From Hyparrhenia diplandra (taxonomy: Eukaryota; Streptophyta; Magnoliopsida; Poales; Poaceae), in the NCBI GenBank assembly GCA_015847255.1, contig JADLZK010001932.1:1240001-1304000 (forward strand): DNA of 64,000 bases, given 5' to 3'. Each line of letters starts with the position of its first letter. Positions within the stretch are counted from its first letter, which is position 1. The position numbers and the translations under genes are program-made. Shown here one piece after another: positions 9,911-21,193 of this stretch. A model generated the notes under the pieces. That model saw only the letters and a program-made list of their open reading frames with translations, was not told where the DNA came from and did not search any database.

Positions 9911-12900
9911 TTCTCTCCACTCTTAGAATTTTGAACATTTGGCTTTTTCATAGCTGTACCTTTTTCAACAATTAAAATTATGGGAGATAGAGATTAAAAC
10001 TTTTTTTAGAGCATGGATACTTTAGTGAAAGCAAAGTGAATGTGATCTTGATCTTAGACTTTAGACAAATTTCAACATGGGTCGTGGTTTTGACAAAGCT
10101 CAACACAAGAAAGCAACAATTAATTAGATATATCTTTAATGATTGCTACGGCTCTATTAGGATGTATCATTGATCACAAAGGAGAAGCATAACTAATGAT
10201 TTTAATATTTTGAAATAAATAACTCTCCAAAGACAAGATAAAAAGAAAGATGATCTCATTATTCTAACTTTATTATTTCTCATGTTTTAAGCAATTAAAG
10301 CATCCCAACAAGTGACAGGTATATGTAGGAATTTAATCATGCAAAACTTTGTTCATGGGTTAACAAGACATCTTTTTTCATGTAGGGAAAACATACCATA
10401 ACAGAAAAAGACTTATTTTAATTGAACGGAAAGTAATTTGCGAAAATTGAAAAAGTTTTAGGAAGCAAACCGAGGCGGTGGGACGAAGCGGGGCCTACGT
10501 GGGACGAGGCGGGGGGCGGTCGGCCCGGGTATATGGGCGGTCGGCCTCCCCACCGGACCGTGTCGGGCGCGGTTCGTCGTCTTGAGTCGATGGTTCCATC
10601 TTGGTTCCTAATTTCTTGATTTTTGGTCGCGAAGAATTTGTTGGGTCGTCGAGGATCTCCCCCCACACTTATTTTTCAAGTTATCTTGCATACAAAGCAT
10701 GGTGAAGACAAAAACATATCCAGAAATATATGGAGAATAATTGACTCAACTTGTGGATGACTTCCATAAGAGCACTTTATTATATAATTCTGAATCCTAA
10801 TATTTAATAGTAAACTAATTTTGACTAAACCGAACTAAACAAATTGATCGAACTAACTTTTATAACTCACATGCTAAGACTCATTAACTCGTATACAATA
10901 ACTAGCTAATATTAAAAAGGTAAAGTAGCAATACTTATCGTGATAACTGGGGTGCTCTCCCCCAAACTGGATCTTGAAGTAGTCCTTTCGTTCGTCCTTG
11001 GAACTCGTTCGCCTGCGGGTTCTCCTTAAATGTTCTCCCTGCAAACATTAATTCCGCATATACCCGAAGAAACAAATTCTAGGAACATATTGTGAGCCTT
11101 CATGTGCTCACGTATTTTTGGATTTTTATTTTTATGCCGCCACAACAAGGAGTACTTGCATGGGGCTTAAAGAAACTGATGCAGAAAGCAGTAAACATAT
11201 TTTTATGATTTTTTTTATGCAGGTATAGGAAAGTGAATATGCTAAAGGAAATATGCTAATTTAAATATGCCGTGTAGAAAATAAACATGTAGATAAATAC
11301 TGAATTACCTCTTGATGAGAATTTTGAGTACTTACTCTCATGGCGTGCGTCATCGATGGCATCTCGTCGGAATGGTGCCTTCAATGATCTCGACGAGTGG
11401 CGTAGATGAGGTGGCCGATGGAGATGGAGTTTGTTCAGTTGATGACGCGGGTAGTGGTAGGTCTTCAGAAGGTGTACTCTTGATGTCCTCTTCAGTAGGT
11501 GATGCTTTTTCCCTTTTCCATGTCGCTTCTTAGCCGGAGGAGACCTTTCTTGGAGTGGCGGGTCTTTGAGTGTTCGGGGCCGAGCGAACTTCTTTAATCT
11601 TTCTTAATGTCTTCCTTGTTCGTCAACTCCGTTCCGACCGGTCTTGTGATTTTTAGCGGCGTCTCGCGTCTTGTTTTTCTTGGGTCTTGTGGTGAGGTAG
11701 GCAATAGTGGTGGTGTAAGGCCCTCTTGATGGAGTATGAACGTTGACCCATTACTCTTGTCAAGTGGTCTACACCTCCGGTCATGTCGTGCTCACTTTGA
11801 TCTTCCTTGGTCACTCCTCAAGTGCATCATCATCGATCTTAATAGCTACTTGGTGATGGCGTTGCCCATGTTCTTGATTCACCGCTTGAAGGAAGATTGA
11901 ATGGTGGCGGTACCGGCGGCGTCTTGTTTAGTGTGCATATTTGTAAGTCGGGGACTTCCACTTGTAGGAATTGGGGAAGTAAGACTTCCCCTCTTATTGC
12001 GCAAAGTGAGTCCCGCTTGCAAAGACAAGGTAGAGATCAAGTGCATGGGCTGTTGGTGGGAAAACACCATCGAACCAAAATTTCATTTACTTCTATTCTA
12101 ACCTTGCGGGCACATTGAACAAAATAAAGATAATGTATAAGTTCATTTATGACTAGGGTGGTAAGATCAGAAGATAAATCTAGCATGTAAATATTTTTAG
12201 CAAAATAATGAGCGAACAAGAAAGTGATGCTAGAAACAGATTTAAAAAGCTAACATGTCGAGTTAACAAGATTGAATCATGTGAAACTATAACTCTAGCA
12301 TGTTTGACTTTTCATTTATGAGAATGCCATAGTAAAGAGGAATTAATGACAACTTACCTCAAGGTGTTACCTTTATTATTGGAATATGATGGCGCTTATT
12401 ACACCTTATGGTGGTCCTTCTCTTCTTCTTGAGTGGCATGTGGAGTGACGGGTGCATGTCGGGGAGGAAGAGGATGGCTTAATTATCTTCAATGGAATTG
12501 GCCGCCCTCCTTGATGCTTCCATCAACCATGAATTCCTCCTTCGAGTGAGTGATTACGATTTTGTCTTGTGTCACTCTTGTTCTTCTTCTTTTTTTTCGC
12601 TTATCGGGAATTCTTTTATCCATAAGTCATGTCTCACATGTCTTGCTCAATCTCTAGTGAGTTCATCTCGACCTCCCCAGTCCAAAAAGATATACCAGCA
12701 TCTACTATAGTGTACTATGGTTCAAAAGTCAACCTAGACACCACGTCTAATTTGATTTAGGAAGGCGTTCTAACCTAAGCACCACGCTTTTAATTTAAAA
12801 AGCCTTTAGAAGAAAGATCACCACACCTTATGGTTTCAGGAATCAAACTAAACACCATGTTTAACTTTCGAGCCATGAAAATAATTTAAACTAAGCACCT

Positions 12901-13352
12901 GCTTAATCTAAAAGGTGTATGAAAATACTTCAAAACCTAAGCATACTATAGCAAACAACGGTAGCATGAAAGCATTGCGTAGATTTTTTTTTTTTTCAAA
13001 CGAGAGATGATAGAGCATGATGAGTGTTTAACGGTCGAGCATGCATAAAGGTAAAGATAACCAAGCTAGTGTAGCAACATGACAATAAATGTTTCTATGT
13101 ATGTAATTCAATGTTGCATAATGACCGGTTGGACATACCTTGTATTGTCATCCTTCGTTCTTCTTTACTCCAAACCTGGCATGGTTGACAAGAATATCCG
13201 AAGGAAAAATAATCATATGCTCATAATGTAGGGATATATAGTGATATCCTCGTCTATTCCACACTCAACGAGCAAGGGTAATCCTACTAAAGCTAGTTAA
13301 TACACTAAATTAGCGGATATCAAGATCATTATCAAAATCTTTACGCCAATTG

Positions 13353-13371
13353 CTTCCCAAGAACGGCGCCA
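13353..13371 (-). other. Primer binding site (tRNA-Asp type)
   Basis: On the minus strand, just inside the 5' LTR (13380-14817), the sequence reads TGGCGCCGTTCTTGGGAAG. The first ten bases match the complement of the 3' end of plant tRNA-Asp (...CAACGGCGCCA). The match decays after that. This fixes the element's orientation. Confidence 0.75.
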
Positions 13372-13379
13372 AAAAAGCT

Positions 13380-14817
13380 TGTTGGTATTTATTAAGTGCA
13401 AAAAGAAAATAAAGGGTTCGCAGTTTACGAGAATATATATACCATTGTAGCTTTTACCGGGAGTATTCTAGAGTATCGTTATTTATATTTTCCACGAGGG
13501 AAGCAAGGGTAAAGACTATGATAAATCAAAATCATGTATCTACTAACTTAATATACCAACTAAACTAAAGTGAGGGGGGGTAAATAATGTATATGATATG
13601 AATGATAATTAATAGCACTTAACCGGGAGAATATTATAATATAGAATAGATAGCTAGATCGAGAGGACAACGGAGAGATCTAGGTTCCTGAATACTTCTC
13701 TAGTACTTTGGTTCTTGAGTAACTAAGGCATGAAAAGGTATAGCGATCATAAAAGAACACTTCGGGACATCGGAACACTAGCGGCGGAAAGGGATGAGAA
13801 GGGGGCTAGGAAGCTCCGACCACGGTCCTACACTACCAATCCGAACGTGGTGGAATACGTCGGCCGTTAAATTTGTCACCACCTAGGGCTACCACAACTA
13901 TCCGTGGATTTGGGTGCAATCTAATGTAACCTCTAGTCTAGACACCATGTCCACACTATTAATTACTACTCTAATCATCATGAATAACCGCAGCACTCAA
14001 TACGAGCGAAGATCCCATGCAATTATATAACAACTATATTCTAATCAATAATCATGAAAGGCATAGAAGTACTAGAAAAGATAGATCTAATTATGGCATA
14101 AAGTCTAATAGAGTTGAGATACAAAGATATACCGTAACGCCGAAGACTTCTCGTAACGGAACGCGATTCCGCTCTCCCTAACTCTCTACTAGATCTATTC
14201 TATTACATTGTAGTTTGTCTAATCTAATCCTCCAGGCGCCGTGCCTCCATCCGATGAGATATGAAATTGATGTATGAGATTAGGGGCCTGGGGGCTTGCT
14301 TATATAGTCGGGAGGAGGTACCAGGTGTTGGATCTAGATACAACTCGTACTTCCACCGTCGCCCTCGGATCAAACCGACATTAAACGAGCGGATTAGATT
14401 GTGTCTTAGAGGCGGTTGGAGAAGCTTCTGGAAGCGGAGATGACTTGGCCGAGGGGCCAGGCCGGTCGGCCTGAATATTAGGCCGGTCGGCCTGGGGTGG
14501 GTCCCACCCCGGGTCCCGCGGTGCGTCGTGGCTTCTGGAGTCTTCTAGATGATGTATTTTCGGTGTTGGGACTCTTTTGACGTCGGGTGTACTCCGGAAC
14601 CTTCTAGACTTTGTTGGGAGTTGGATTATGTTGCGTTATGTAGTCGTATTGCTCGCGAACTCTGCCTTTTTTTCTGTTAAGTCCCTACAAATCATAACTT
14701 TACCAAAACTCATGGAAATCGTTAGTAGAAACCCCTAATAAGGTTATCTAATTATATTTTAGTCCTTTTTTCCATGTTTAGTTGACAATTAAAAGTATAC
14801 ATTAACATGTGTCAACA
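13380..14817 (-). repeat. LTR of the 7-kb element (5' LTR in element orientation)
   Basis: Partner of 7769-9206. It retains intact GGCCGGTCGGCC-type repeats at about 14460-14490, so in that region it may be closer to the ancestral LTR. On the plus strand it ends TGTGTCAACA and is followed by the CTAGG duplication. Confidence 0.9.
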
Positions 14818-14822
14818 CTAGG

Positions 14823-15165
14823 CAATGGGTTTTGTTGTCTTTTTTAATTTAAAAGCATGCCCCCTACTAGGCAATGGGTTTTGAGTTTTTTTTTTTTTTT
14901 GAAAATTAAAAGCATGCCCCCTAGTAGGCAATGGGTTTTGGGGCAATTCTCTTTTGGAATAAAAATTGCATGCCCCCTACTAGGCAATGGGTTTTTGGGT
15001 TTTGTTCTCTTTTAAATTTAAAACATGCCCCTAGTAGGCAATGGGTTTTGGGGCAATTTTCTTTTTGGAAAAAATAGCATGCCCCTACTAGGCAATAGAT
15101 TTTGGGTCTTTTAGTTTTTTGGAAAAAAAAAAAAAGCATGCCTTCCTAGGGTATTTTTTTTTTTT
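14823..15165 (+). repeat. Minisatellite, about 60-bp units (right part)
   Basis: About five further units of the same ~60-bp repeat seen at 7260-7768 (CATGCCCCCTACTAGGCAAT core). The array was continuous before the retrotransposon inserted. Confidence 0.88.
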
Positions 15166-15530
15166 TAGAATTTCTATGCTTTTTTGCATGTCTTTATAGG
15201 CTTAGTTATATTTGTGTATGTATATCTCTATATGTGTGTTATTATGTCTCTGTCTATAGAATGAATTTAGTTGAATTTATATGTTATTTTTTTCTGTCTT
15301 TATAGGCTTATTTTTTAGAATTTCTATGCCTATCTGCATGTCTTTATAGGCTTAGTTATATTTTTCTATGTATATCTCTATATTTGTTTTTTTATTATCT
15401 CTCTCTGTCTATACTATTATTGAATTTAGTTGAATTTATATGTCAATTTGCCTGTCTTTGTAGTCTTAGTTATTTTATTAGAATTTCGGTGCCTATCTGC
15501 ATGTCTTTATAGTTTTTCTTTCTCTGTCTA
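15166..15530 (+). repeat. Tandem repeat, about 140-bp period
   Basis: Two and a half units begin TTTAGAATTTCTATGC and contain TGCATGTCTTTATAGGCTTA and GAATTTAGTTGAATTTATAT. Unit starts are near 15166, 15312 and 15475. The repeat is very T-rich and non-coding. Confidence 0.75.
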
Positions 15531-15826
15531 TAGGCTTACGCATGTAATTATAATCTCTATGTCTTTATATTTGTTAGCTGAAACGCTCTTTTTTTTATTT
15601 TCTGATCTGAGAGTCAGTTGCTTTCTATGTATGTGTTGTTAGTTATCTCTAGCAGACATGTCTTTGAATTTGTGCATTTGGTTCCAGGGTCTTTGACAGC
15701 TTATCCTTTGTTTCGAATTGTCTCCCTCTTTTTATTTCTCTCTCTTTGTTTGTTTTCTGGCTTTGATGTGTGCTTCATACATATTTGGCTCAACCTGTAC
15801 ACATTATCAGGTTTTCATAGCCGTAG

Positions 15827-15996
15827 GCAAGAAGAACAAACAAGATTGTTTTCTGTCAAAGCTTTCTCAAGGTGTATGGTGCGACATCCCTTGCCCACAA
15901 GATACCTGTCTATGATGGAATTAAGAGCATGTACACCGCAGGCGAGATGCGATTCCAATCAATGGAGTTTGATGTCAAGTTGGGGCGCCGAGAAAT
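15827..15996 (+). pseudogene. Argonaute-like exon fragment (N-domain/linker 1 region)
   Basis: One open frame between a plausible acceptor (CCGTAG|GCAAG) and a strong donor (GAAAT|GTAAGT) includes KVYGATSLAHKIPVYDG followed by IKSMYTAGEMRFQSMEF and DVKLGRRE. Known: plant Argonautes carry a Y-D-G-x-K-S-x-Y-T-A-G-x-x-x-F-x-S-x-E-F-x-V-x-L signature at the end of the N domain and start of linker 1. Here only this one exon is seen; no PAZ, MID or PIWI sequence was found in the window. Inferred: a captured or left-over Argonaute exon, not a working gene. It lies 860 bp upstream of the metallothionein-like gene on the same strand. Confidence is limited because the match rests on about 50 residues recognised by eye. 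Confidence 0.5.
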
Positions 15997-16856
15997 GTAA
16001 GTATGATTCCTGTTTAACCTCTCTTTCTCTGTAGTATTTCTCTGGATCTAACTGAATTGGTTTAGCTGTATTTTACAATCTGAAGATGGTGAGTTGCTGC
16101 TAGTACGGTGAGCTATTGCTAATGCAGCCTTTTTGCTTTTTTGAAGTGTCTCTCTCTCTCCCTCCTCTCTCTTGTATGTTTGAGTTTAGTTGTCTCAGCC
16201 ATTATTATAGTTGATTTTTTTTAGCTGAAATGTCTTTTGTCTCTCTTTGTCTCCAACAAATGCTAATATCTATCCTATGTGCAGTACACTATTGTGACTT
16301 GCTTACTGATGAAATTTGCATCCTGTTATGTCATGTGAAGTTTCTCTGTTTAACTCTCTTTTTTTGTGTTTTAATGAAGCCAATGATGGATGTCTTCTCT
16401 CCTTGAAACTGAAAACATGAATTGATTTGCATTTCTGAAACTAGCCATGAAACTGTGAAGCTTTTTTCGCCTTTGTTCTTTTTCTGATTCATATGGAGTC
16501 TGACCATTTTCCATTTTTTTTTTTTTTTGCACTGAACAGGCCAGGGATCATGCTTCTGTATCCTCAGTAATTAACACTTTAACCCCATCCAGAGAATCAT
16601 CACTCTCTAATGCTTCTGAACTCAGTTCCTGATGATCCAGTAGTGACTGAAGCCGTGGCAAGACTGCTCTTAGTTGCCTGCTACACATGTGTGACAATAT
16701 CAAACCAGTGTCCATGAACTTCTTGTTGTGATAAAAAAGAGGGCACAGAGCCTCTACGACTCGTGCTCCTTGTCAAAGCTCCGCACATGTGCTCTTCATC
16801 TGCTTCCTGCTTTTGAGTTTTTTGTGCTCCAAGCAAGCTAAGCTACTAGCTCGAGG
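15997..16856 (+). other. T-rich non-coding DNA between the two gene fragments
   Basis: Intron-like composition. A pyrimidine tract (16514-16529) is followed by a possible acceptor at about 16540 and a short exon-like stretch to about 16650, with no product recognised. From 16740 to 16856 lies the probable leader of the metallothionein-like gene. Confidence 0.4.
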
Positions 16857-17292
16857 ATGTCTTGCAGCTGCGGATCAAGTTGCAACTGCGGCTCAAGCTA
16901 CAAGTGCAGGTAAGGCTGCTTCTTTTCCTTGCGAATTACTAACTAGTTACAAGTATGATCTTGTCTTCCTTTGTGGATTAATTGTACATGATGATGGTTG
17001 TATATATATTAACAAGAGAAGAGACTGGCGTGTTGCCTTTTATTTGCAGCAAAATGTGCCCTGACCTGGAGGAGAAGAGAAGCGGCGGCACTCAGGCCAG
17101 TGTCGTCGTCCTCGTTGTTGCGCCTGAGAAGAAGGCGACACAGTTTGAGGCGGTGGCTGAGTCTGGCGAGGCCACCCATGCCTACAGTTTTTCAACGGCT
17201 GCAAATGCAACCCCTGCAACTGCCGATCGATCCTATGCAAGTTATGTGCAGAGGAGCGGGGATGCCCGGTGCATGCCTGTCACTGTCAGTGA
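16857..17292 (+). pseudogene. Type 1 metallothionein-like gene, probably a pseudogene
   Basis: Exon 1 (16857-16909) encodes MSCSCGSSCNCGSSYKC, the Cys-rich amino-terminal cluster of plant type 1 metallothioneins, small cytosolic proteins that bind Cu, Zn and Cd. Intron 16910-17049 has GT...AG ends. Exon 2 starts at 17050 and gives KMCPDLEEKRSGGTQASV, then VAPEKKATQFEAVAESGEAT, the usual spacer. Past about 17188 the frame is broken: the carboxy-terminal cluster NGCKCNPCNC is in the next phase (17193-17223), so the uncorrected frame loses it and runs to a stop at 17354-17356. Two Cys positions in the second cluster appear changed to Tyr and Phe. Even in the shifted phase the expected stop after CNC is CGA, which would extend the protein 22 residues to a stop at 17290-17292. 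Alternatives are a sequencing deletion in the TTTTT run or a diverged working copy. Confidence 0.75.
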
Positions 17293-17299
17293 CCGCTTT

Positions 17300-17880
17300 T
17301 TTATACTATCTGCTACTTTGTGCTTGTGTTTGTCAAGAACAAAGGATGAGCCATAGTCTGGTCCGGCTCTCTGCTTGGTGTCCTTTTGTGCTTTCAGTAG
17401 GTGTATTAATATTTGGGCAAATCCACTCCTTTGTCAAAGCTCTGCACATGTGCTCCTTGACAAATCCGTATGTATGTCAGTCAGCGTGGTGTTGTGTATG
17501 TTAGTAATCAACAACATATTGGGTTATTGATTTTGATTGCTTTTTTTGGTTATTGGATTTGTCCATTTAGTCAGGTTGTCATATTTTGAAAATTTGACAG
17601 ATTTCTGTTTTAGATAATCTGTTGACAGATTTTTAGCCATCCAAATTTGTCAACAGATTTGTACCTTTTTAAAAATCTGTTGACAGATAAATAGTCACTC
17701 CTTTTAAAATTATGGTTTAAAGTTTGAGTTGAATCTTCTTGGATTTTAATTGTGTGTGTTTGAATTTGAAAGTAATGAAATTCAAACAATATAAATATAT
17801 GTTTATATAAGTGTAAATCTTAGTTTCAAACCTAAAGTCTACCTCTGCTCCCTCATCTTTCTATCCTATCCAAACCCGGT
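17300..17880. other. Non-coding DNA downstream of the metallothionein-like gene
   Basis: No gene. A segment at about 17431-17461 (TTTGTCAAAGCTCTGCACAT...) nearly repeats one at about 16767-16797 upstream of the gene, so the gene is bracketed by short direct repeats of about 30 bp. Between 17596 and 17690 the motif TCTGTTGACAGAT and its near reverse complement recur several times. Confidence 0.5.
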
Positions 17881-18320
17881 CCCTCTTCTTCCTTTCTCTT
17901 TTCCCGCAGCCCACTAATCACCTCGGGCCGGCCCACCTAACCAGCTCAGCCGGCCCACTAGGACGGAAGCTCTCCTCCTCCTTTATTTTTCTCTCACAAG
18001 CGGGGCCCGCTCGTTAGGCCTCCTCATCCTTTTTTCCCCTTTCTCCCGTTCACACGGCGCTCCGCCGCACGCGCCGCCGCGCCCGTCCCACGCGCACCCG
18101 TGACGAGATGGCCGGGCCGCCCGGCTGCCACGCACGCCGAGCCATCCGGCGCACCCGCGCCCCGACCTTTCTACCCTCATCGGCGATACACCTTCAAGCA
18201 AAAGTTCCAACCTTTCCCGTCGGCTTTCAACTGACACGGAAAGGTAACTATCCATGTTAGCCGTGGACTGACAAGATTGCCTCAAACTTTTCCTGTCAGC
18301 CACCACTCCGGACACGGTTG
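17881..18320. other. GC-rich block, unidentified
   Basis: Contains GGCCGGCCCA-type motifs (about 17926-17958) and a CG-rich stretch to about 18170, resembling a grass promoter and leader. No coding frame was recognised. The following 18190-18310 has CCGTCGG/CCTGTCAGCC phrases like CACTA sub-terminal repeats. Confidence 0.35.
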
Positions 18321-19146
18321 GCTATGTCACAGCATATATAATGCTACCCATAATCCAATTTCAAATAGTATTTTTCATATACATCTAAGCTTATTTACAC
18401 AATTCGATCAACCCATTCAAGCATCCATCCACACACAGTTGCAATGCGTTCTTACAAGATTCTGCAATGCTTAGTCCGCATCGCACAGCAAACAAGTTAC
18501 TTGCAATTGCATATGCTATTAGGTCTTAGGTGTATGACTCATTCTAGATGCCTCCAAAATATGCAGCATCCTACCCTAGTTGCAATGCACATGCAACAAA
18601 TATCAGAATAGGTCACCTAAAGGTTCTTAGATAGATAGCAATATATATGAAGCAGCTGCTGCATAACTAATAGAGAAGCTCTGAAGGGGCAATATGAACC
18701 TGTTGCCAAGCACACAGCTGCTGGATACAACCCAATATACTTTTGCATCCCAAAATCCTAAATAAAACACATTGCTCTTCAAACTTGCTGGTTTCTGCCT
18801 TAAAGTGAACAAAAGATGTCAGATTCATAAATACTTGCAGCCATCACCACAATAGATTTGAGTTCAGGCAAACCTGATGTGTGAAAAAAAAAAAAAAAAA
18901 AAAACCTGCAGGGAGTATATCTTTCCAATAAATGGATAGACCATACAGAAAAAATGGAAGAAGACCTAATTGTTATAACCTGAGTAAGCGACAAGAGTGA
19001 ATTGCAACCGTTGCGTCTGTCTGCGCCCATTCTATTGATCCTAGCAACCACGTATGTGCGTTGCAGGACAGGAAGAAGGTGCTTATCGAGGTGACAGGAA
19101 TTAGATTGGAAACATGGACATTTTTTCTGCATTTTAACTAGCATAT
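18321..19146. other. Non-coding DNA with an A20 run
   Basis: No gene supported. An A run at 18885-18904 could be the tail of an old retroposed copy, but no matching body or duplication was found. Confidence 0.5.
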
Positions 19147-19345
19147 CACTACCAAAGAGAAGGAAGTTTCTGACAGCTGAAAACCATCGGCAAAGGGCTG
19201 AAAACCATCAGGAATGCTGTTCTTGACGGTCCACCATCAGAAACAAGACCCCTATTTCCTGACAGTTGGGCGACAAGAATACTTTCGGGTCAGTGGTTCT
19301 GGACGACTAGCCTGAGGATGGAAACGCTGAAACCAACTAATGAAG
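19147..19345 (+). mobile_element. Possible CACTA-type terminus with sub-terminal repeats
   Basis: It starts CACTACCAAAGAGAAGG and is followed by repeated phrases (CTGACAGCT, GCTGAAAACCATC twice, CCTGACAGTT) that resemble the sub-terminal arrays of CACTA elements. No matching inverted terminus and no 3-bp duplication were identified, so this may be a truncated end only. Confidence 0.3.
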
Positions 19346-20540
19346 GCCAAAAAAAATATACACAAGCAGACTTGCACCTGTAATATAATTATGATTTGTC
19401 AGCTCCATCAAAACCAGCCTGTCTGATAATTCCATTTACATGTAAAATACAGATCAGCTTGACATCAATCAAGCTATTGGAATAAAATAAATAAATCAAT
19501 ACTTCACTAAATATAAAATCTATTAGATCTAATAAAGTCATCATATGAAAGATTGCATGAGAACTCTACCAAGTATACATTTTTCAGATCTAAATTCAGC
19601 ATTTGCTTTAAACTCTACAACTCCTTGGGTTTTTCTCCTAGGAAGTTATCTGAACTTTGGTGACAGCACAGTATACATTTTAGTAAACTAAACTAAAGAT
19701 AAATTGAAATTCACCTTCTAGTTGCTCTAAGCAAGATGACGCTAGATGAACAAGCGACCAAATTAACTGATGACGACCTATATAGAAGTTATCAAAACTG
19801 AAAAAAATAGTAATGATGGAATGGAAGTATCAGTTCACTCTACTGCACATATTTAGTTCAGTTAAAAACTTTGCTCAAGTGGACTAAAGAATCCTTTAGT
19901 CTTAAATGCCCTTTGAAAATTATTGAACAATAATGATTGCCTGGAGGAAAAAATTTAGAATCTCAGTATTTATCTCAAGTCAAGTAAACTTAAAGAGATA
20001 TGACAGATTGCTGAACTCTTATAACTCCTTGTGTACATGACTCCCAGCAAGTTATCTGCAGTCAAGTAAACTAAAGGTCAACTGAAGTTCACCTTGAAGT
20101 TGAACTGAAGCAAAATGCCACTTTCTTATATCTCCAACCCATTGCATTTTTCTACCTAACCAAGTGACAAAATTAAATGAGTCAGACCTGCTGCCAATAT
20201 CAGGTTTAGTAACGATGGAAGTATCAAGTTGGTCTGCTACGAATATCAGGTCTAATTGTCCTTTAAAAATTCTTAAACTCGACAAAAAATAAACATGAGC
20301 AGAAATCATACACGAGGTCAGTTTGATTCAGAAGTAAAGAAAAGCTGCTATATTTCTGCTGCACAAAAAAGGCTTAAATTTGTACATATTTAAAGAAAAA
20401 TCACTTCTAAACTTGAGCTTTCAACTTAAGACGTAGCACATAGGCATCACAAATCAATTTATTTTAGTTGTGCACATAAATATTTGTTTAACTCCAAAGC
20501 TCAACTTCACCCGGTAGCAAATAAGATATGATGCTAAACG
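19346..20540. repeat. Diverged direct repeat, two copies of about 290 bp
   Basis: About 19620-19930 and 20015-20300 align as two old copies: AACTCCTTG..., AAGTTATCTG, AGTAAACTAAA, AATT(C)ACCTT and GATGGAAGTATCA phrases appear in the same order. It is AT-rich, with no long frames and no element ends. Confidence 0.5.
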
Positions 20541-20940
20541 TGAGTCCAGGACCTGAGCAGTAGTGGGCCCAGCGGGTAGTCCAGGTAGGCCCAGGACTAC
20601 CCCAAAATCTGGCCCAAAATTGCTTTTAGTACCTACTACCTAGCAGCCCACCGGAAGTCTGGCCCAGCAGGTAAGGCACCCATCTTCTCCTGCCCGCTAC
20701 ACGAATTCACTCCCCATCGTCTCGTCTAGGCGCGAACACGACGCCGGCCCTAAGTCGAGCCTCGAGGCCCGAGCTGCTCCCTCGCCGGCCGCCGCCCCTA
20801 CCCCGCGTGGTCGTCGCCTGGCACCATCTTCAATCATCATCTTCATCCCCGTCCACCAGGCAAGGATGCTCTTCCTTTCTTCCCCACTGCACAGCGGGTC
20901 GTGAGCAAACACTCCATGCTGTGACCTATCCCGCCCCACG
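20541..20940. other. GC-richer DNA upstream of a LINE tail
   Basis: Contains CCCAGCAGG/CCCAGCGGG phrases and a GC-rich stretch (20690-20900). It may be part of the LINE body, but no reverse transcriptase motif was read. Confidence 0.35.
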
Positions 20941-21150
20941 GAAACTCGAGACTGATCCGCTTACTTCCTGGTGCCGCCACGTTCTTGATGTAATATGATT
21001 AAGATGTTTTAACTCCCTTTTCCTCTCCCCGTTCTCAATTCGCCGAGCCCTTGGACCTACTCTTGTAACCCCCGAATGCGTCCCGTTTTGTCGAATGAAA
21101 AGTTCAGGTAGGCTCCTTGCCCTCCGTTGTTTCTAAAAAAAAAAAAAAAA
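20941..21150 (+). mobile_element. 5'-truncated LINE, 3' tail with poly(A)
   Basis: The sequence ends TTCAGGTAGGCTCCTTGCC, then CTCCGTTGTTTC and a 16-base A run (21135-21150). Known: this tail form is familiar to me from grass L1-type LINEs. The 5' limit is uncertain and no target-site duplication was found. The element sits directly before the 1.4-kb tandem duplication. Confidence 0.5.
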
Positions 21151-21193
21151 CCCTTTGTTGCTTTCATGTTTGGCAGATCTATGATTAGGCCCT

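Larger units (their letters stand above)
7769..14817 (-). mobile_element. Non-coding LTR retrotransposon (LARD-like), about 7.05 kb
   Basis: Two direct repeats of 1438 bp each (7769-9206 and 13380-14817) begin TGTTGGTATTTATT and end ATGTGTCAACA. They are flanked by a 5-bp duplication CTAGG (7764-7768 and 14818-14822). The primer binding site and polypurine tract place it on the minus strand. The 4.2-kb interior has no gag, protease, reverse transcriptase or integrase motif in any frame; it is AT-rich with short repeats. Known: plant LARD-type elements have a conserved non-coding interior and depend on partner elements. The priming tRNA appears to be tRNA-Asp, as in several grass gypsy elements. 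Inferred: a recent, trans-mobilised insertion. I cannot name the family. Confidence 0.9.

Noticed and set aside
18885..18904. Poly(A) tail of a retroposed gene
   Set aside because: No coding body upstream and no target duplication could be found.
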